Source: Comamonas sp. lk (GTDB lineage: Bacteria; Bacteroidota; Bacteroidia; Chitinophagales; Chitinophagaceae). From it: a stretch of 39,457 nucleotides of DNA. Shown here piece by piece: positions 27,325 through 36,217 of the stretch. Both the position numbers and the translations under genes were made by a program. Every line of letters begins with the position of its first letter. Positions within the stretch are counted from its first letter, which is position 1. The stretch spans positions 1 through 39,457 of the forward strand of contig CALPWK020000004.1 of the NCBI GenBank assembly GCA_943327245.2, read 5' to 3'. The notes under the pieces were generated by a model. The model made no database searches, was not told where the DNA came from, and saw only the letters and a program-made list of their open reading frames with translations.

Positions 27325-28773
27325 CTAGCTAATATGCTCTAACACCATTGATTTTACTTTATTCATTGGTATACGTTCTTGCAACATGCTATCTCTGTAA
27401 CGAACGGTTACCGTTCCATCTTCTTTAGTTTGATGGTCAATAGTTACGCAGAATGGCGTTCCAATGGCATCCTGACGACGGTATCTTTTACCAATAGCGT
27501 CTTTCTCCTCGTAGAAGCAATGGAATGATTTTTTACACTCTTCCATTAATTCCTTAGCCAATTCCGGAAGCCCGTCTTTTTTAGTTAAGGGAAGAATAGC
27601 TAATTTATTAGGTGCAATTCTTGCGGGCAAGTGCAATACAACTCTAGAATCAGTAGTGCCGTCTTCTTTGTTGATTGTTTCTTCTTCGTATGAATTTGAT
27701 AAAATTAATAAGAACATTCTATCCAAGCCTATTGAAGTTTCAATAACATAAGGAACATAATGTTGATTGATTTCTGTATCGAAATATTGTAATTTCTTTT
27801 TACTAAATTCTTGATGACGTGTTAGATCAAAATCAGTTCTTGAATGAATGCCTTCCACTTCCTTGAATCCAAATGGGAATTCAAATTCGATATCCACTGC
27901 TGCATCTGCATAGTGCGCTAATTTAACATGGTCATGGAATCGGTATTTGTCAGCGGCAATACCCAAACTTAAATGCCATTTCATTCTTTCTGCCTTCCAA
28001 TGTTCATACCATTCTTTTTGTGTTCCTGGCTTAATAAAGAATTGCATTTCCATTTGTTCAAACTCACGCATTCTAAAAATAAACTGACGTGCCACAATCT
28101 CATTTCTAAACGCTTTCCCAGTTTGTGCAATTCCAAAAGGAATTTTCATCCTTGCTGTTTTTTGCACATTCAAAAAGTTTACAAAAATACCTTGTGCAGT
28201 TTCTGGTCTTAAATAAATAGTATTTGCATCTTCCGCAACCGAACCTAACTCCGTTGAGAACATTAAATTGAATTGACGAATGTCTGTCCAATTTTCTGTA
28301 CCACTTACACTGCAATGTATTTTATTGTCTTCTATTAATTTTTTCAATCCGTCAAAATCATCTTTTGCCAATAATGCATCCATATCAGCTAATAATTTAT
28401 CGGCTGCCGCTTGGTCCCCTTTCTCGATTAATTTATCCGCGTGGCCTTCGATCAAATGGTCTACTCTATATCTTTTCTTACTATCCTTATTGTCAATCAA
28501 TGGATCACTGAACCCGTCCACATGCCCACTTGCTTTCCAAGTAGTTGGATGCATAAAAATTGCTGCATCTATACCCACAATATTTTCGTTCATCTGTGTC
28601 ATACAAGCCCACCAATAATCGCGAATGTTTTTCTTTAATTGAGAACCATAAGGGCCGTAATCATATACTGCACTTAATCCATCATAGATCTCACTACTTG
28701 GGAATACAAAACCGTATTCTTTAGCATGCGAAATAATTGCCTGAAATGTGTTGTCTGAAGGTGTCTTACTCAT
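27325..28773 (-). CDS. glyS: Glycine--tRNA ligase, single-chain (eukaryote-like) type
   Basis: 482 residues from ATG at 28773. The longer start (TTG, three codons earlier) lies in the -10 box. It is a class II synthetase that charges tRNA-Gly, working as a homodimer, unlike the alpha2-beta2 enzyme of many bacteria. Diagnostic segments: AVYDYGPYGSQLKKNI (N-terminal), RPETAQGIFVNFLNV (about 192-206), GIAQTGKAFRNEI (motif 2), REFEQMEMQFF, ETSIGLDRMFLLIL (motif 3), and an anticodon-binding C-terminal domain with YRRQDAIGTPFCVTID. It is followed by its own terminator and preceded by the mazG-like gene. Confidence 0.95.
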   Translation of the reverse strand: MSKTPSDNTFQAIISHAKEYGFVFPSSEIYDGLSAVYDYGPYGSQLKKNIRDYWWACMTQMNENIVGIDAAIFMHPTTWKASGHVDGFSDPLIDNKDSKKRYRVDHLIEGHADKLIEKGDQAAADKLLADMDALLAKDDFDGLKKLIEDNKIHCSVSGTENWTDIRQFNLMFSTELGSVAEDANTIYLRPETAQGIFVNFLNVQKTARMKIPFGIAQTGKAFRNEIVARQFIFRMREFEQMEMQFFIKPGTQKEWYEHWKAERMKWHLSLGIAADKYRFHDHVKLAHYADAAVDIEFEFPFGFKEVEGIHSRTDFDLTRHQEFSKKKLQYFDTEINQHYVPYVIETSIGLDRMFLLILSNSYEEETINKEDGTTDSRVVLHLPARIAPNKLAILPLTKKDGLPELAKELMEECKKSFHCFYEEKDAIGKRYRRQDAIGTPFCVTIDHQTKEDGTVTVRYRDSMLQERIPMNKVKSMVLEHIS

Positions 28774-28779
28774 AGTTTG

Positions 28780-28787
28780 CAAAGATA
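28780..28787 (-). promoter_or_regulatory. -10 box of glyS
   Basis: TATCTTTG on the minus strand, 6 bases before the ATG at 28773. glyS can therefore be transcribed separately from dtd and the mazG-like gene upstream. Confidence 0.65.
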
Positions 28788-28801
28788 AGGGGGAGAAGAG
28801 A

Positions 28802-29143
28802 TTATCGGTGTAGTTTTTCGTTGTTTTGATGTCTTGTGGCGTCTCTTATGGTTTTCTTTTGGATATTTTTCTCTAAGGCCGTGGCCAAATCAATACCGGT
28901 CTGATTTGCTAGACAAATTAATACAAATAAAATGTCAGCCATTTCGTCGGCCATTAAAAGCTCATCTTCCTTGTTTTTAAAAGACTGATCCCCATACTTT
29001 CGGACCATTATCCTAGAAAGCTCTCCTACTTCTTCCATTAAAATTCCTAAATTAGTGAGCTCACTAAAATATTTAACTCCAATGGTTTTGATCCATTGGT
29101 CTACTTGTTCTTGAGCCTGTTGGATAGTTATAGCATTTGACAT
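28802..29143 (-). CDS. MazG-like nucleotide pyrophosphohydrolase
   Basis: 113 residues, a single MazG-fold domain. The metal-binding helices read MEEVGELSRIMVRKYG and ADEMADILFVLICLANQTGID, giving the family's ExxE...ExxD arrangement. Members hydrolyse (d)NTPs to monophosphates and pyrophosphate, acting as house-cleaning or dCTP/dUTP-type enzymes; the preferred nucleotide is not evident. It lies between dtd and glyS, 28 bases from each, consistent with an operon dtd-mazG with a further promoter for glyS. Confidence 0.9.
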   Translation of the reverse strand: MSNAITIQQAQEQVDQWIKTIGVKYFSELTNLGILMEEVGELSRIMVRKYGDQSFKNKEDELLMADEMADILFVLICLANQTGIDLATALEKNIQKKTIRDATRHQNNEKLHR

Positions 29144-29171
29144 ATTTCAATTTATTAAATAGTATTAAAAT

Positions 29172-29624
29172 TTATTCCTTGATTTTAGTGTCTATCGAAA
29201 TAGTCACTGGGCCGTCATTAATTAAAGAGACTTTCATATCTGCCCCAAATTGTCCAGTTTGGATAGGTTTACCCAAATCCTTAGCCAATTGCAGTATCAT
29301 TGCTTCATAAAGAGGCATTGAAATATCCGGTTTTGCAGCATTAATATAAGAAGGTCTATTCCCCTTTTTAGTACTTGCATGCAATGTGAACTGACTCACT
29401 AATAAAATTGAACCGTTTATATCCTTAATACTTAAGTTCATTACCCCGTTTTCGTCGTCAAAAAGACGTAAGCCAACAATCTTATTGGAAAGCCATTCTA
29501 GGTCCTCCTTTGTGTCAGAATTTTCTATACCTACTAATATCATATATCCTTGACCAATAGTGCCTATAGCATGCCCTTCCACCTTAACGCTTGCTTCCCT
29601 TACCCTTTGAATTATAACTCTCAT
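29172..29624 (-). CDS. dtd: D-aminoacyl-tRNA deacylase
   Basis: 150 residues, normal length. Dtd hydrolyses D-amino acids wrongly attached to tRNA and glycine from tRNA-Ala, protecting translation. It has the active-site SQFTLHA motif and the Gly-cisPro signature NDGPVT near the C-terminus; MRVIIQRVREASVKV is the typical start. It is the first gene of the minus-strand set leading to the MazG-like gene and glyS, a sensible partner for a glycyl-tRNA synthetase. A possible -10 box (TATCTTCA) lies at 29644-29651 on the minus strand. Confidence 0.95.
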   Translation of the reverse strand: MRVIIQRVREASVKVEGHAIGTIGQGYMILVGIENSDTKEDLEWLSNKIVGLRLFDDENGVMNLSIKDINGSILLVSQFTLHASTKKGNRPSYINAAKPDISMPLYEAMILQLAKDLGKPIQTGQFGADMKVSLINDGPVTISIDTKIKE

Positions 29625-29692
29625 AATAGGTTCAATTTCAAGGTGAAGATAAACAAAACTATTTTCACTAATTTAGCTGTAATTTCAGCCCC

Positions 29693-31183
29693 TTGAGTAG
29701 TATTAAAAAATTAGCAAGTCAAACAGCATGGTATGGACTTAGTTCGATAGCCGCAAGGTTTATCAGCTATTTATTAACCCCATATTTAACCTATAAGCTT
29801 ACAGAAGTAGCCTATGGAGAGAACGCCCTTGTGTACTCTTTTATCCCATTTTTGAATGTTATTGTGACGCATGGCATGGAAACTGCCTATTTCCGTTTTG
29901 GATCAAAAGAAAACGAGGATAAAATATATCATACCAGTAGTTTTTCCATGATGATTGTGACTGCATTTGTTATTTTGGGCTTGATTTTCTGGACTGGCCC
30001 TATTTCGACATTGTTGCAAATTAATTTACATCCAGAATATATTGGCTTAGTAGCTTGGGTAGTGGGGCTGGATGCACTTACTACGATACCCTTCTCAAGA
30101 TTAAGGTTAGAAGGACGTCCAAAGAAGTTTGCTTTTATTAAAGTTGGAGGCATTCTTTTAAACATCCTTGCTACCTATACACTTATTAGTGCTCTCCCTC
30201 AATATGCTCAGTTACATCCCAACAGTTTTATTGCTAGTCTATACAAACCAGGCTGGGAAGTAGGATATATTTTATTAGCCAATATTATTCAAAACGCTTT
30301 TGTACTGTTATTACTTCAGAAAGAGATACGCGCCTTGCGTTTTTCATTTGACCTTAAACTGTGGCGTGAAATGATGTTGTATTCTTTGCCGTTAATTTTA
30401 GTTGGATTTGGTGGGATGATTAATGAAACTATGGATCGTATTATGATTGGTTGGTGGGGCCCAGGAGGCAGTCCAGATGCCAATAAAGCGTTAGTAGGCA
30501 TATACAGTGCTTGCTATAAACTAGCTATACTAATTACCATTTCTATACAAGCTTTCAGAATGGGTGCAGAACCTTTTTTCTTTAAACAAGCACAATCTGA
30601 TAACGCTCAAAAAACATATGCAAGGGTCATGAAATTTTTTGTAATTACCTTATGCCTTATGTTTTTAGGAGTGGTTTTATATTTGGATATTTGGAAAGGA
30701 TTTATTAGAAACCCCGCCATGTATGTGGGTTTAAGTGTAGTCCCAATTCTTTTAATTGCGAATATGTTTTTAGGCGTTTATTATAATTTAAGTATTTGGT
30801 ACAAATTAAGTAATAAAACTATGGCGGGTGCCTGGATTACCATATTAGGCGCAGCTATTACTATTACTATTAACTATTTCGCAATTCCTTATTTCGGTTA
30901 TATGGCAAGTGCCTGGGCAACTTTCTTTTGTTATGGGACTATGATGGTTGTTAGTTATAAATGGGGGCAGAAAGTGTATCCAGTTCCTTATGCTACTAAA
31001 AAACTAATCGCTTACTTTGTAATCGCATTATTAATTTATGGAATTAATACACTCTTACATTTAGTTTCAACCAATGCTCCTTTCAATTATTTATTCGCAA
31101 CGGTATTACTAGTATTATTTATTGTATTTATAGCCAAAATTGAAAAGAAGGAATTACAATCTATTTTAAGTAAAAATATATAA
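29693..31183 (+). CDS. Polysaccharide/lipid flippase (oligosaccharide flippase family)
   Basis: 496 residues, TTG start at 29693. The start is supported because MSSIKKLASQTAWYGLSSI is the conserved opening of this Bacteroidota family and no nearby ATG keeps it. Some 12-14 hydrophobic helices fill the sequence, with a central charged loop (ETMDRIMIGWWGPGG). It belongs to the MATE-like MOP superfamily (Wzx/MurJ-type) that moves lipid-linked sugars across the inner membrane. No glycosyltransferases adjoin it, so the cargo is unknown. The stop overlaps the next gene's ATG by one base (TAATG), so the two are likely translationally coupled. Confidence 0.85.
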   Translation: MSSIKKLASQTAWYGLSSIAARFISYLLTPYLTYKLTEVAYGENALVYSFIPFLNVIVTHGMETAYFRFGSKENEDKIYHTSSFSMMIVTAFVILGLIFWTGPISTLLQINLHPEYIGLVAWVVGLDALTTIPFSRLRLEGRPKKFAFIKVGGILLNILATYTLISALPQYAQLHPNSFIASLYKPGWEVGYILLANIIQNAFVLLLLQKEIRALRFSFDLKLWREMMLYSLPLILVGFGGMINETMDRIMIGWWGPGGSPDANKALVGIYSACYKLAILITISIQAFRMGAEPFFFKQAQSDNAQKTYARVMKFFVITLCLMFLGVVLYLDIWKGFIRNPAMYVGLSVVPILLIANMFLGVYYNLSIWYKLSNKTMAGAWITILGAAITITINYFAIPYFGYMASAWATFFCYGTMMVVSYKWGQKVYPVPYATKKLIAYFVIALLIYGINTLLHLVSTNAPFNYLFATVLLVLFIVFIAKIEKKELQSILSKNI

Positions 31184-31659
31184 TGGCAGAAGATCTAAAC
31201 ATATTTAAGGGGGACAAGCAGTTACAATATGAATCCTTAATTCCTCAAATTAAAGCACTCATTGAAGGTGAGAAAAACCAAGTTGCAAATTTAGCAAATA
31301 TTGCTGCCGCCTTAAAGGAGCAGTTTAATTGGTGGTGGGTGGGGTTTTATTGGATAATTGACGAGGAGTTGGTACTTGGGCCGTTTCAAGGACCAGTAGC
31401 ATGTACTCGTATTAAAAAAGGCCGTGGCGTATGTGGAGCGAGTTGGGAAAAAGAAATAACTATTCTGGTAGAAGACGTAGAAAAATTCCCTGGCCATATT
31501 GCATGTAGTAGTGCCTCCAAGTCGGAAATCGTGATTCCCGTTTTTCAAAATGGCAAAATAGCAGGTGTATTAGATGTAGATAGTGAGCTTTTAGCTCATT
31601 TTGATGAAATCGACCAAGCATATCTTGAAAAAATTGTAGGATTGATTCAAAACGATTAA
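31183..31659 (+). CDS. msrC: Free methionine-(R)-sulfoxide reductase (GAF domain)
   Basis: 158 residues, one GAF domain. It reduces free L-methionine-R-sulfoxide using thioredoxin. Three cysteines fit the catalytic set: Cys74 (VACTR), Cys84 (RGVCG) and Cys108 (HIACSS), with spacing 10 and 24 residues exactly as Cys84, Cys94 and Cys118 in E. coli fRMsr. NWWWVGFYW and VLDVDSE are other family features. It overlaps the flippase stop by one base, and its own stop codon overlaps the -10 box of tRNA-Leu. The gene symbol follows common usage for this enzyme. Confidence 0.92.
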   Translation: MAEDLNIFKGDKQLQYESLIPQIKALIEGEKNQVANLANIAAALKEQFNWWWVGFYWIIDEELVLGPFQGPVACTRIKKGRGVCGASWEKEITILVEDVEKFPGHIACSSASKSEIVIPVFQNGKIAGVLDVDSELLAHFDEIDQAYLEKIVGLIQND

Positions 31660-31664
31660 GTTTG
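31657..31664 (+). promoter_or_regulatory. -10 box of tRNA-Leu
   Basis: TAAGTTTG overlaps the TAA stop of the msrC gene and ends 10 bases before the tRNA, followed by CAACCCCTAA, the same leader as at tRNA-Ser. Confidence 0.6.
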
Positions 31665-31674
31665 CAACCCCTAA

Positions 31675-31756
31675 GCGGATGTGGCGAAATTGGCAGACGC
31701 ACTAGACTTAGGATCTAGCGCCGTGAGGCGTGTGGGTTCGACCCCCTCCATCCGCA
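31675..31756 (+). tRNA. tRNA-Leu (anticodon UAG)
   Basis: Acceptor GCGGATG (31675-31681) pairs with CATCCGC (31749-31755), with discriminator A at 31756. The anticodon stem CTAGA/TCTAG encloses CTTAGGA, anticodon TAG at 31709-31711, reading CUA and other CUN codons. A variable arm is present and the T loop is TTCGACC. CCA is not encoded. Confidence 0.96.
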
Positions 31757-31766
31757 CAGAATTTGT

Positions 31767-31794
31767 ACAAAAGGCCTTTATAAAGGCCTTTTGT
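31767..31794. terminator. Palindromic hairpin after tRNA-Leu
   Basis: A perfect 28-base palindrome with centre TTTATAAA and arms ACAAAAGGCCTTTA. It ends in TTTTGTCGTTTC, so it can act as a terminator for the tRNA. Confidence 0.75.
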
Positions 31795-31849
31795 CGTTTC
31801 TAGCTACCTCTTTTTCTGTTCAAATGGGGCATTATTAGCTTTAAAAACT

Positions 31850-31857
31850 TACCTTTG
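31850..31857 (+). promoter_or_regulatory. -10 box of trigger factor gene
   Basis: TACCTTTG, an exact TAnnTTTG match, 30 bases before the ATG at 31888. Confidence 0.65.
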
Positions 31858-31887
31858 CTGCCCTTAAACATTACTAATTTATAGATT

Positions 31888-33249
31888 ATGGCAAGTATAA
31901 AAAGAGATAACATTGGACTGTTAAACGACAAGTTAACAATCACTATAGCTAAAGAAGATTATATAAAAGGCTATGAGACCAACTTAAAAAAGTATGCTAA
32001 AACTGCAAACATTCCTGGTTTTAGAAAAGGAATGGTCCCTGCAGGTTTGATCAAAAAAATGCACGGACAATCTGTTTTTCAAGATGAGATTTTGAAAACA
32101 GTAGAAAATGAAATGAACCAATATATTTCAAAAGAGAAAATAGAAATTTTTGCGCAACCACTACCTATGGCAACTAATATGGCCAATATGGATGTAAACA
32201 CGCCTGGCGATTATGAGTTTGCTTTTGAAGTGGGTTTAAAACCAGCATTTAAATTAAATACAAAAGAGATTAAAGTAACTAAATATAAAATTGAAGTTAC
32301 TCCAGAAATGATACAAAGCGAATTGGAAAGATTGCAAATTCGCAATGGCAACATGACAGAGCCCGAAGCAGCTGAAAGTGAAGAGAATGTTTTAAATGTA
32401 ACATTTATTGAGTCTGACAAAGACGGTAATGAAGTAGAAGCTGGTATCAGAAAAGACAATTCTTTATTGATTAAATATTTTAATGAGCAATCAAGAAAAC
32501 AATTTATTGGTAAAAAGATAGAAGATACTATTGTTATAAATTTGAAGCAATCCTTTGATGACAAAGAACTAGACATCATTTTAAATGATTTAGGATTAAC
32601 TCAAGATGATGCTGATAAATTCTTTAAATTATTAATCACTAAAGTTGGCTTAGTTGAAAAAGCACCATTAGATGAAACTTTGTTTACTGTTACCTACCCT
32701 AATCAAGCAATTAAAACGGAAGCTGAATTTAGAGAAGCTATCAAGAATGATATTGAGGGTTATTATGAGCAACAAGCAAGAAACCAAATTCACGATCAAA
32801 TTTACCATTCATTAATTGAAAATACTAAAATGGAATTTCCAACTGCTTTCTTAAAGCGTTGGTTACAAAGTGGTGGTGAAAAACCAAGAACTATAGAGGA
32901 AGCAGAAAAAGAATATCCAGTATTTGAAGATCAATTAAAGTGGACTTTAATAAGCACTCAATTAATTGCTGATAATAAAATTGAAGTAGTAGCAGAAGAC
33001 TTAAAGAACTTTGCGAAGCAACAATTAATGAGCTATATGGGTGGTCAATTAGGTGCTTTAGGAGATAATGACCAATGGTTAGAAGACTATGCTGCAAGAA
33101 TGATGCAAGACAGGAAATTTGTAGAAGATAGTTACCATAGAATTAGCACTGACAAGTTATTTACTTCTATAGAAGGGGATGTTACTGCAAAAGACGAGTC
33201 AATCTCTGCAGAGAAATTTGCTGACAAATTACAACAGCACAATCACTAG
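31888..33249 (+). CDS. tig: Trigger factor
   Basis: 453 residues. It is the ribosome-bound chaperone that meets nascent chains. The N-terminal ribosome-binding signature IPGFRKGMVP is present (about 42-51, GFRxGxxP). The middle, FKBP-type prolyl isomerase region (about 150-240) keeps only weak similarity and lacks the usual aromatic active-site residues, so isomerase activity may be lost, which is common in this phylum. The C-terminal helical arms (NDIEGYYEQQARNQIHDQIY onwards) are long. It is followed by a terminator and then the ClpP/ClpX genes, the usual order tig-clpP-clpX. Confidence 0.93.
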   Translation: MASIKRDNIGLLNDKLTITIAKEDYIKGYETNLKKYAKTANIPGFRKGMVPAGLIKKMHGQSVFQDEILKTVENEMNQYISKEKIEIFAQPLPMATNMANMDVNTPGDYEFAFEVGLKPAFKLNTKEIKVTKYKIEVTPEMIQSELERLQIRNGNMTEPEAAESEENVLNVTFIESDKDGNEVEAGIRKDNSLLIKYFNEQSRKQFIGKKIEDTIVINLKQSFDDKELDIILNDLGLTQDDADKFFKLLITKVGLVEKAPLDETLFTVTYPNQAIKTEAEFREAIKNDIEGYYEQQARNQIHDQIYHSLIENTKMEFPTAFLKRWLQSGGEKPRTIEEAEKEYPVFEDQLKWTLISTQLIADNKIEVVAEDLKNFAKQQLMSYMGGQLGALGDNDQWLEDYAARMMQDRKFVEDSYHRISTDKLFTSIEGDVTAKDESISAEKFADKLQQHNH

Positions 33250-33292
33250 ACTAAATAGAAAGCAAGACTTTCTACCAAAAACTTAATATTTC

Positions 33293-33324
33293 AAGCCCTA
33301 GACCAAAAATCTGGGGCTTTTTTT
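33293..33324 (+). terminator. Terminator of tig
   Basis: AAGCCCTAGA (33293-33302) pairs with TCTGGGGCTT (33310-33319, one T.G) around CCAAAAA, followed by TTTTT. A small AGAAAG/CTTTCT hairpin precedes it. Confidence 0.85.
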
Positions 33325-33397
33325 GTTTACCTGCCATTTTTCTGTCATTAGCTACAAGTTTGGCACCCTTTTTGCACTTGCTTAAAGGAATAGGTTT

Positions 33398-33405
33398 TAC
33401 CTTTA
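33398..33405 (+). promoter_or_regulatory. Possible -10 box of the clpP-clpP-clpX operon
   Basis: TACCTTTA, 21 bases before the first clpP ATG; differs from TAnnTTTG in the last base. Confidence 0.5.
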
Positions 33406-33426
33406 CTTCATCTGAAAAAAGAAATT

Positions 33427-34113
33427 ATGAACATAGGCAAAGAATTTGAGAAATACGCTGTTAAGCATCAAGGTATCAGTAGTAATACCCTTCATCAATA
33501 TAGAAATAGTGTGACTAATTTGACACCTTATATTATTGAGGAAAGACCCATGAATGTTGCAAGTATGGATGTATTTAGTCGTTTAATGATGGACCGTATC
33601 ATTTTCCTTGGAGAAGGGATTAATGATTATGTTGCCAATATTGTAACTGCTCAGTTATTATTCTTGGAAAGTACAGATCGTACTAAGGATATTCAAATGT
33701 ATATAAATAGCCCAGGTGGAAGCGTTTACGCTGGCTTAGGTATTTATGATACGATGCAATTTATTAGTCCGGACGTGGCTACTATTTGTACTGGAATGGC
33801 GGCAAGTATGGGAGCTGTATTATTGTGTGCAGGTGTGGAAGGAAAAAGAACAGCTTTAAAACATAGTCGTATCATGTTACACCAACCTAGTGGTGGAATT
33901 GGGGGTCAAGCAACAGACATTGAAATTACGGCAAGAGAGATAAAAAAATTGAAGCATGAATTATATGAAATCATTGCTAATCATTCTCATCAGGATTTAG
34001 AAACAGTAACTAAAGATTGCGATAGAGATTTCTGGATGACTTCAACTGAAGGTAAAGCCTATGGCTTGGTAGATGAGGTTTTATTAACCAATCCTCGTAA
34101 ACTAAAGAAATAG
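33427..34113 (+). CDS. clpP: ATP-dependent Clp protease proteolytic subunit, first copy
   Basis: 228 residues. ClpP forms the serine protease barrel fed by ClpX. The catalytic triad is intact: Ser127 (GMAASMGA), His152 (MLHQP), Asp201 (DRDFW). The spacings 25 and 49 equal those of E. coli ClpP (Ser111/His136/Asp185). MYINSPGGSVYAGLGIYDTM is the classical substrate groove. The N-terminus is longer than in E. coli and may be a propeptide. The second ClpP begins 27 bases downstream, and this is the more conventional of the two. Confidence 0.95.
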   Translation: MNIGKEFEKYAVKHQGISSNTLHQYRNSVTNLTPYIIEERPMNVASMDVFSRLMMDRIIFLGEGINDYVANIVTAQLLFLESTDRTKDIQMYINSPGGSVYAGLGIYDTMQFISPDVATICTGMAASMGAVLLCAGVEGKRTALKHSRIMLHQPSGGIGGQATDIEITAREIKKLKHELYEIIANHSHQDLETVTKDCDRDFWMTSTEGKAYGLVDEVLLTNPRKLKK

Positions 34114-34140
34114 AATTTTAAAAAAAATTAATAAGATTGT

Positions 34141-34767
34141 ATGATAATCACGAATCAATATTTAATGTCGGAAGACGAAGAGCCTCAAGAAACTAAAAAA
34201 GAAGAAGCAACTGCACCTAGTTTTTTGAACAAAAAAATGGAACAAATCTTTTTTGAAAAAAGATCTATATACTTATGGGGCCAAGTAGATGATAAGTCTG
34301 CTAAGGACATTGTTACAAAACTATTGTTATTAGACGCGGATAAGCCAGGTGCTGAAATCAATTTTTACATTAATAGCCCAGGTGGTGTAGTAACAAGTGG
34401 TATGGTCATGTTTGACACCATGAACTTAATTAAAAGTCCAGTCCATACTATCTGTATGGGATTGGCTGCAAGTATGGGATCTATATTACTAAGTATGGGT
34501 GAAAAAGGGAAACGTACTATTTTCCCTCATGGCGAAGTTATGATACACCAGCCTAGTTTAGGAGGATACTACCAAGCAACAAGTGCTGACATTGAAATTC
34601 AAGCAGAACAAATTAGAAAGACAAAAGAATTAGGCGCTAAAATTTTAGCTAAGAACTGTGGTAAGACCATGGAGCAAATCATGAGCGACTTTGATAGAGA
34701 TTATTGGATGAATGCCGAAGAAGCAGTTGCTTACGGTATTGTTGATAAAATCGCAAAGTCACTTTAA
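34141..34767 (+). CDS. clpP: ATP-dependent Clp protease proteolytic subunit, second (divergent) copy
   Basis: 208 residues (ATG 34165 is an alternative start giving MSEDEE). The triad is Ser111 (GLAASMGS), His136 (MIHQPS), Asp187 (DRDYW). The Ser-His spacing is canonical, but His-Asp is two residues longer because of GGYYQATSADIE in place of the usual handle segment. The start is acidic (SEDEEPQETKKEEA), unlike copy 1, and the MEQIFFEKRSIYLWGQVDD entry differs. All catalytic residues are kept, so both subunits could be active, possibly in mixed ClpP1/ClpP2 rings as in some other phyla; this is inference. It lies 12 bases before clpX. Confidence 0.92.
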   Translation: MIITNQYLMSEDEEPQETKKEEATAPSFLNKKMEQIFFEKRSIYLWGQVDDKSAKDIVTKLLLLDADKPGAEINFYINSPGGVVTSGMVMFDTMNLIKSPVHTICMGLAASMGSILLSMGEKGKRTIFPHGEVMIHQPSLGGYYQATSADIEIQAEQIRKTKELGAKILAKNCGKTMEQIMSDFDRDYWMNAEEAVAYGIVDKIAKSL

Positions 34768-34779
34768 TAAAAACTAAAG

Positions 34780-36021
34780 ATGAAAATGAGTAAGTCAGAA
34801 GCAATACAATGTTCTTTTTGTGGCCGCAGCAGAGATGAAGTTAAAATTCTAATTGCGGGTCAGGAAGGTCATATATGCGAACATTGCATAGAACATGCTC
34901 ACGAAATTATTGAAAAAGAATTTCACCAGAAAAAAGTTGAAGGCAAATCGGGTACCTTAAAAGTGCAAAAACCGGTAGCTATCAAAGCTTTTTTGGATCA
35001 ATATATAATTGGACAAGACGAAGCAAAAAAGATTCTATGTGTAGCTGTTTATAATCACTTTAAACGTATCAATCTGCCTAGCACTAATAAGAACGAAGTA
35101 GAAATTGAAAAGAGTAATGTGATTATGATTGGAGAAACGGGCACTGGTAAAACTTTATTGGCAAAAACTATTGCCAAATTATTAAACGTACCATTTGCTA
35201 TTGTAGACGCTACAGTATTTACAGAAGCCGGCTATGTAGGTGAGGATGTAGAGAGCATGTTGACACGATTATTACAAAACTGTGACTACGATGTTGACGC
35301 AGCACAAAGAGGCATTGTATACATTGATGAAATTGATAAGATTGCACGTAAAAGCGACAACGCTTCTATTACAAGAGACGTTAGTGGAGAAGGCGTTCAA
35401 CAAGGCTTGTTAAAAATGCTAGAAGGAACAGAAGTACTAGTGCCCCCTCAAGGAGGTAGGAAGCATCCTGACCAGAAAATGATTAAAGTAGATACTAAAA
35501 ATATCCTATTTATATGTGGAGGCGCATTTGACGGCATTGACAAGATCATTGCACGCAGAATTAACACAAATGCTATTGGCTTTAGTGTTAATAAAGACGA
35601 GCAAGAATTACAACGTAAGAATTTATTACGTTTTGTAAATGCACAGGACATTAAATCTTTTGGCTTGATTCCTGAGATGTTAGGTAGATTACCTATTGTG
35701 ACCCATTTAGAACCTTTAGATGCAGAAACCTTAAGAAGTATTTTAACAGAGCCTAAAAATGCTTTGATGAAACAATACACAGAGTTATTTGCACTTGAAA
35801 ATATCAAGCTTACAATCCAGCCTGAGGTATATGATTTTATAACCACCAAAGCGATGGAATATAAATTAGGCGCAAGAGGATTAAGAAGTATTTGTGAAAG
35901 TTTATTCACACAAGCAATGTTTGAATTGCCAGGAACTGACGCAACTGAATTTACAGTGAGCTTGGACTATGCAAAAAACATGTTTGATAAAAGTAAAATA
36001 GCCGCACTTAAAGTTGCTTAA
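34780..36021 (+). CDS. clpX: ATP-dependent Clp protease ATP-binding subunit ClpX
   Basis: 413 residues (ATG 34786 is an alternative start, MSKSEA). ClpX is an AAA+ unfoldase that delivers substrates to ClpP. The N-terminal zinc-binding domain has Cys11, Cys14, Cys33 and Cys36 (CSFCGRS ... HICEHC). AAA+ motifs are Walker [13 protein letters not shown], the pore-loop GYVGED and Walker [11 protein letters not shown] ClpP-docking loop is present as NAIGFSVN (the IGF motif, about 263-270). The C-terminal small domain includes [12 protein letters not shown]. It is the last large gene of the operon. Confidence 0.97.
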   Translation: MKMSKSEAIQCSFCGRSRDEVKILIAGQEGHICEHCIEHAHEIIEKEFHQKKVEGKSGTLKVQKPVAIKAFLDQYIIGQDEAKKILCVAVYNHFKRINLPSTNKNEVEIEKSNVIMIGETGTGKTLLAKTIAKLLNVPFAIVDATVFTEAGYVGEDVESMLTRLLQNCDYDVDAAQRGIVYIDEIDKIARKSDNASITRDVSGEGVQQGLLKMLEGTEVLVPPQGGRKHPDQKMIKVDTKNILFICGGAFDGIDKIIARRINTNAIGFSVNKDEQELQRKNLLRFVNAQDIKSFGLIPEMLGRLPIVTHLEPLDAETLRSILTEPKNALMKQYTELFALENIKLTIQPEVYDFITTKAMEYKLGARGLRSICESLFTQAMFELPGTDATEFTVSLDYAKNMFDKSKIAALKVA

Positions 36022-36059
36022 ACAAAGAGTGAAAAAATAAATAATTAAAAATAAAAATC

Positions 36060-36206
36060 ATGCAAGAATTAATTGACCGTTTAGTGAAAGAAGCTGGTGT
36101 TACTCCAGAGCAAGCAAAACAATCTATCGAAACTATTGCTGCTTTCGTAAAAGAAAAGTTCCCAATGCTAGGTGGCGCTGTAAATCAGATCTTCAAAAAC
36201 AAATAG
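36060..36206 (+). CDS. Small 48-residue helical protein downstream of clpX
   Basis: An ATG at 36060 opens 48 codons ending TAG at 36204-36206, 38 bases after clpX. The product begins MQELIDRLVKEAGVTPEQAK and ends AVNQIFKNK. It looks like two amphipathic helices joined at VTPEQ. An A-rich leader precedes the ATG and a strong terminator follows, as for a real gene. Related-looking short proteins with a TxEQAK pattern occur in Bacteroidota, but no function is known to me. It could be cotranscribed with clpX. No signal peptide or Cys. Confidence 0.7.
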   Translation: MQELIDRLVKEAGVTPEQAKQSIETIAAFVKEKFPMLGGAVNQIFKNK

Positions 36207-36217
36207 TTGTATAAAAC

